From contig JAEYXM010000287.1 of assembly GCA_023428465.1 (NCBI GenBank), forward strand, positions 1 to 7,526: 7,526 nt of DNA. Direction: 5' to 3'. Under the pieces are notes generated by a model. The model was given only the letters and a program-made list of their open reading frames with translations, was not told the origin of the DNA and made no database searches. This DNA is from Actinomycetes bacterium (GTDB taxonomy: Bacteria; Actinomycetota; Actinomycetes; Actinomycetales; Cellulomonadaceae). How positions within the stretch are numbered: position 1 is the first letter of the stretch; every line of letters begins with the position of its first letter. Shown in pieces: positions 5,616 through 7,526 of this stretch. The position numbers and the translations under genes were made by a program.

Positions 5616-6914
5616 GTGAGCAGCGTCGGGACCCGAGTCTTCGTCGCGCGCCTCGCCGGGACCGCCGTGTTCGACCCCATCGGCGACCAGGTGGGCCGCG
5701 TGCGCGACGTCGTCATGCTCGTGCGCCCGAAGGGACCGCCGCGCGGCGTCGGGCTCGTCGTCGAGGTACCGGGCCGACGCCGGGTGTTCCTGCCGCTCAC
5801 GCGCGTCACCAGCATCGACGCCGGGCAGGTCATCATCACCGGTCTGCTCAACCTGCGCCGGTTCGAGCAGCGCCCCACCGAGACGCTCGCCATCGGCGAG
5901 CTGCTCGACCGCCAGGTCGAGCTCGTCGACGGCTCGGGCCACGCCACGATCGTCGACCTCGCGCTCGAGCAGCAGCGCAACCGGGACTGGGTCCTCACGC
6001 AGCTGTTCCTGCGCCGTCAGGCACCGGGCAAGGGCGGCCTCATGCGCCGCCGCGGGGAGACGCTGCTCGTCGACATCGCCGACGTGCGCAGCCTCGCGCC
6101 TGCGGCCGGCATCCAGGCCGCGGACCTGCTGCTCGCCTCCTACGTGGACCTCAAGCCCGCCGACCTCGCGGACGCGCTGCACGACCTGTCCGACACCCGC
6201 CGCCTCGAGGTCGCCGCCGCGCTCGACAACGAGCGCCTCGCCGACGTCCTCGAGGAGCTCCCGGAGGACGACCAGGTCGAGATCCTCACCGGCCTCGGCC
6301 TGAGCCGCGCCGCGGACGTGCTCGACGCCATGCAGCCGGACGACGCCGCCGACCTGCTCTCCGAGCTGCCCGCCGAGCAGGCGACCGAGCTGCTGGAGCT
6401 CATGGAGCCCGAGGAGGCGCGGGACGTCCGCCGTCTCCTGGCGTACGAGGACAACACCGCGGGCGGTCTGATGACCACCGAGCCCGTGATCCTGGGCCCC
6501 GAGACGTCGATCGCCGCGGCCCTCGCGCACGTGCGCCGCCAGGACATCACGCCCGCGCTGGCCTCGATGATCTTCGTGGCGCGCCCTCCCCTGGAGACGC
6601 CGACCGGGCGGTTCCTCGGCGTCGTGCACTTCCAGCGGCTGCTGCGGGAGGCGCCGCACGCACCCATCGGCGGCATCCTCGACACCGAGATCGAGTGGGT
6701 GACGCCGGAGGCGGGCATGGGACAGCTGACGCGCCTGCTCGCGCAGTACAACCTGCTCGCGCTCCCGGTGCTCGATCCGGAGCGCCGGCTCCTCGGCGCG
6801 GTCTCGGTCGACGACGTGCTTGACCACCTGCTCCCCGAGGACTGGCGCGACGCGGGCACCGAGGTGAGCGACCAGGCGATGGAGGACGCGATGGAGGAGG
6901 TGGAGCGTGGCTGA
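5616..6914 (+). CDS. Soluble PRC-barrel / MgtE N-domain / CBS-pair protein without a transport pore
   Basis: A 432-residue protein combining modules known from Mg2+ sensing. Residues about 8-75 form a PRC-barrel-like beta domain (VFDPIGDQVGRVRDVVMLVR). Residues about 92-160 look like a second one (IGELLDRQVELVDGSGHATIVDLAL written as two strands). Residues about 175-282 match the MgtE N-terminal superhelical domain: DLKPADLADALHDL, LADVLEELPEDDQ and MQPDDAADLLSELP. Two CBS domains follow at about 284-345 (NTAGGLMTTEPVILGPETSI) and 350-408 (YNLLALPVLDPERRLLGAVS, then VDDVL). In real MgtE channels these modules gate a five-helix pore. Here the protein ends after the CBS pair in an acidic tail, so it cannot itself transport. 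A role as Mg2+- or nucleotide-responsive regulator or scaffold is inferred. The start is GTG 5616, favoured by the -10 box directly upstream and by the domain start. The gene overlaps the DUF1003 gene by 8 bases. Confidence 0.9.
   Translation: MSSVGTRVFVARLAGTAVFDPIGDQVGRVRDVVMLVRPKGPPRGVGLVVEVPGRRRVFLPLTRVTSIDAGQVIITGLLNLRRFEQRPTETLAIGELLDRQVELVDGSGHATIVDLALEQQRNRDWVLTQLFLRRQAPGKGGLMRRRGETLLVDIADVRSLAPAAGIQAADLLLASYVDLKPADLADALHDLSDTRRLEVAAALDNERLADVLEELPEDDQVEILTGLGLSRAADVLDAMQPDDAADLLSELPAEQATELLELMEPEEARDVRRLLAYEDNTAGGLMTTEPVILGPETSIAAALAHVRRQDITPALASMIFVARPPLETPTGRFLGVVHFQRLLREAPHAPIGGILDTEIEWVTPEAGMGQLTRLLAQYNLLALPVLDPERRLLGAVSVDDVLDHLLPEDWRDAGTEVSDQAMEDAMEEVERG
6895..6900 (+). promoter_or_regulatory. 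Ribosome binding site of the DUF1003 gene
   Basis: A perfect AGGAGG lies 6 bases upstream of GTG 6907 and inside the end of the preceding coding sequence. It fixes the DUF1003 start and shows that this gene is translated from the same transcript as its overlapping neighbour. Confidence 0.8.
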
Positions 6915-7419
6915 GCGGCTGGACCAGCCCCGCGAGGTCCGCCGCACCCTCCTGCCGCGCCCCCGGTTCAGCCCGGACTCCGTCGGCCGGGTGTCCGAGG
7001 GCATCGCGCGGTTCCTCGGGACGCCGCGGTTCCTGGTGTACCTGACGGCCTTCTGCCTCGCGTGGATCGCGTGGAACTCGCTCGCGCCCGACGGTCTGCG
7101 GTTCGACCGCGCCTCCAACGGCTTCACGGCCCTCACGCTCATGCTCTCGCTGCAGGCGTCCTACGCCGCGCCGCTGATCCTGCTCGCGCAGAACCGCCAG
7201 GCCGACCGGGACCGCGTCGCCGCCGAGCAGGACCGTCAGCGTGCGGAGCGCTCGCTCGCCGACACCGAGTTCCTGGCCCGCGAGATCGCGGCGCTGCGCA
7301 TCGCGATGGGCGAGGTCGCGACCCGTGACTTCGTCCGCTCCGAGCTGCGCGACCTGCTCGAGGAGATCGAGCGGGCACGTGCCGAGGACGACCCGGGGAC
7401 GAGCGAGCAGCCCGCCTGA
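6907..7419 (+). CDS. DUF1003 family membrane protein
   Basis: A 170-residue protein of the DUF1003 family, whose molecular function is not known. Residues 1-36 are a basic cytosolic segment. Two membrane helices are visible at about 41-60 (RFLVYLTAFCLAWIAWNSLA) and 74-95. The second ends in the family signature SLQASYAAPLILLAQNRQ (81-98). Residues 98-160 are highly charged and helical (QADRDRVAAEQDRQRAERSL and onward), probably a coiled coil in the cytosol, and the last residues are acidic. The length is typical. The GTG start has an ideal AGGAGG and overlaps the MgtE_N/CBS gene by 8 bases, which implies co-expression and suggests that the soluble sensor-like protein and this membrane protein act together. 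That partnership is inferred from the gene arrangement, which I recall from other actinobacteria including M. tuberculosis Rv1231c-Rv1232c. Confidence 0.92.
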   Translation: MAERLDQPREVRRTLLPRPRFSPDSVGRVSEGIARFLGTPRFLVYLTAFCLAWIAWNSLAPDGLRFDRASNGFTALTLMLSLQASYAAPLILLAQNRQADRDRVAAEQDRQRAERSLADTEFLAREIAALRIAMGEVATRDFVRSELRDLLEEIERARAEDDPGTSEQPA

Positions 7420-7428
7420 CCGCGCCCG

Positions 7429-7526
7429 CTACTGGGTCGCGTCCGCGAGCAGCCGGCGCAGGCGCGCGAGCAGGGCGCCGTCGCCGTCGACCTCCAGGGG
7501 CTCGACTCCCCCGCGCCCCCACAACC
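7429..7526 (-). CDS. C-terminal end of an unidentified gene (partial)
   Basis: On the minus strand a frame is open from the right edge to TAG at 7429-7431. It encodes about 31 residues ending in RLRALLARLRRLLADATQ-like sequence; read directly, the last residues are LRRLLADATQ, preceded by GVEPLEVDGDGALL. Almost every third codon position is G or C and the frame faces the DUF1003 gene with only 9 bases between the two stops, both of which fit a real gene. A Leu/Arg-rich helix ends the protein. I do not recognise the family from this short piece. Confidence 0.6.
   Translation of the reverse strand, partial: LWGRGGVEPLEVDGDGALLARLRRLLADATQ

Noticed and set aside
5616..6914. Annotation as a Mg2+ transporter MgtE.
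   Set aside because: The five-helix pore domain is absent. The protein ends after the second CBS domain with a soluble acidic tail, so only the regulatory modules are present.
4794..7142. A 782-codon minus-strand open frame spanning the stress-protein and MgtE_N regions.
   Set aside because: It is low-complexity, Arg/Gly/Val/His-rich and antisense to a protein with clear PRC, MgtE_N and CBS domains. Long shadow frames are expected at this GC content.

Overview
The window is very GC-rich, with G or C at almost every third codon position, GTG as well as ATG starts, and apparently leaderless -10/start arrangements. This points to a high-GC actinobacterium. The gene content and order resemble Cellulomonas and related Micrococcales, although genus assignment from sequence alone is an inference. 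The region looks like ordinary chromosomal DNA. I see no insertion sequence, phage gene, CRISPR array, tRNA or rRNA, and no gene-free stretch longer than about 135 bases.

Layout, left to right. (1) The basic, disordered C-terminal tail of an upstream plus-strand gene, probably a DEAD-box RNA helicase, ends at 121 and is followed by a strong hairpin terminator (141-168). (2) A minus-strand pair, a PHP-domain phosphoesterase of the RNase AM/TrpH type and a MarC-family membrane protein, overlap by ATGA at 878-881. (3) Divergent from them on the plus strand is a complete aminopeptidase P with all five metal ligands and an unusual low-complexity N-terminal extension. That extension holds five copies of a 15-bp tandem repeat. 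(4) Converging on it is a minus-strand pair: an SPFH/band-7 membrane protein followed by a small ribbon-helix-helix (RHH) DNA-binding protein. Upstream of the SPFH gene lies a short AT-rich island with a perfect GTGATATCAC palindrome, a good candidate operator. (5) Next on the minus strand is a YflT-like general stress protein with two membrane helices. A GC-rich 33-bp-period direct repeat lies just downstream of it. (6) Divergent from the stress protein on the plus strand is an overlapping pair: a soluble PRC-barrel/MgtE-N/CBS protein without a transport pore, and a DUF1003 membrane protein. (7) The 3' end of an unidentified minus-strand gene enters at the right edge.

How the genes may work together. 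The clearest functional units are the translationally coupled pairs PHP-marC and MgtE_N-DUF1003, and the SPFH-RHH operon. The stress protein, the MgtE_N/CBS protein and the DUF1003 protein recall the Rv1234-Rv1232c-Rv1231c neighbourhood of Mycobacterium tuberculosis (from memory). This suggests an old actinobacterial membrane/divalent-cation or stress module. The least described part is the SPFH-RHH operon and its palindromic control region; autoregulation by the RHH protein is my main hypothesis there. Everything else looks like conserved housekeeping DNA.
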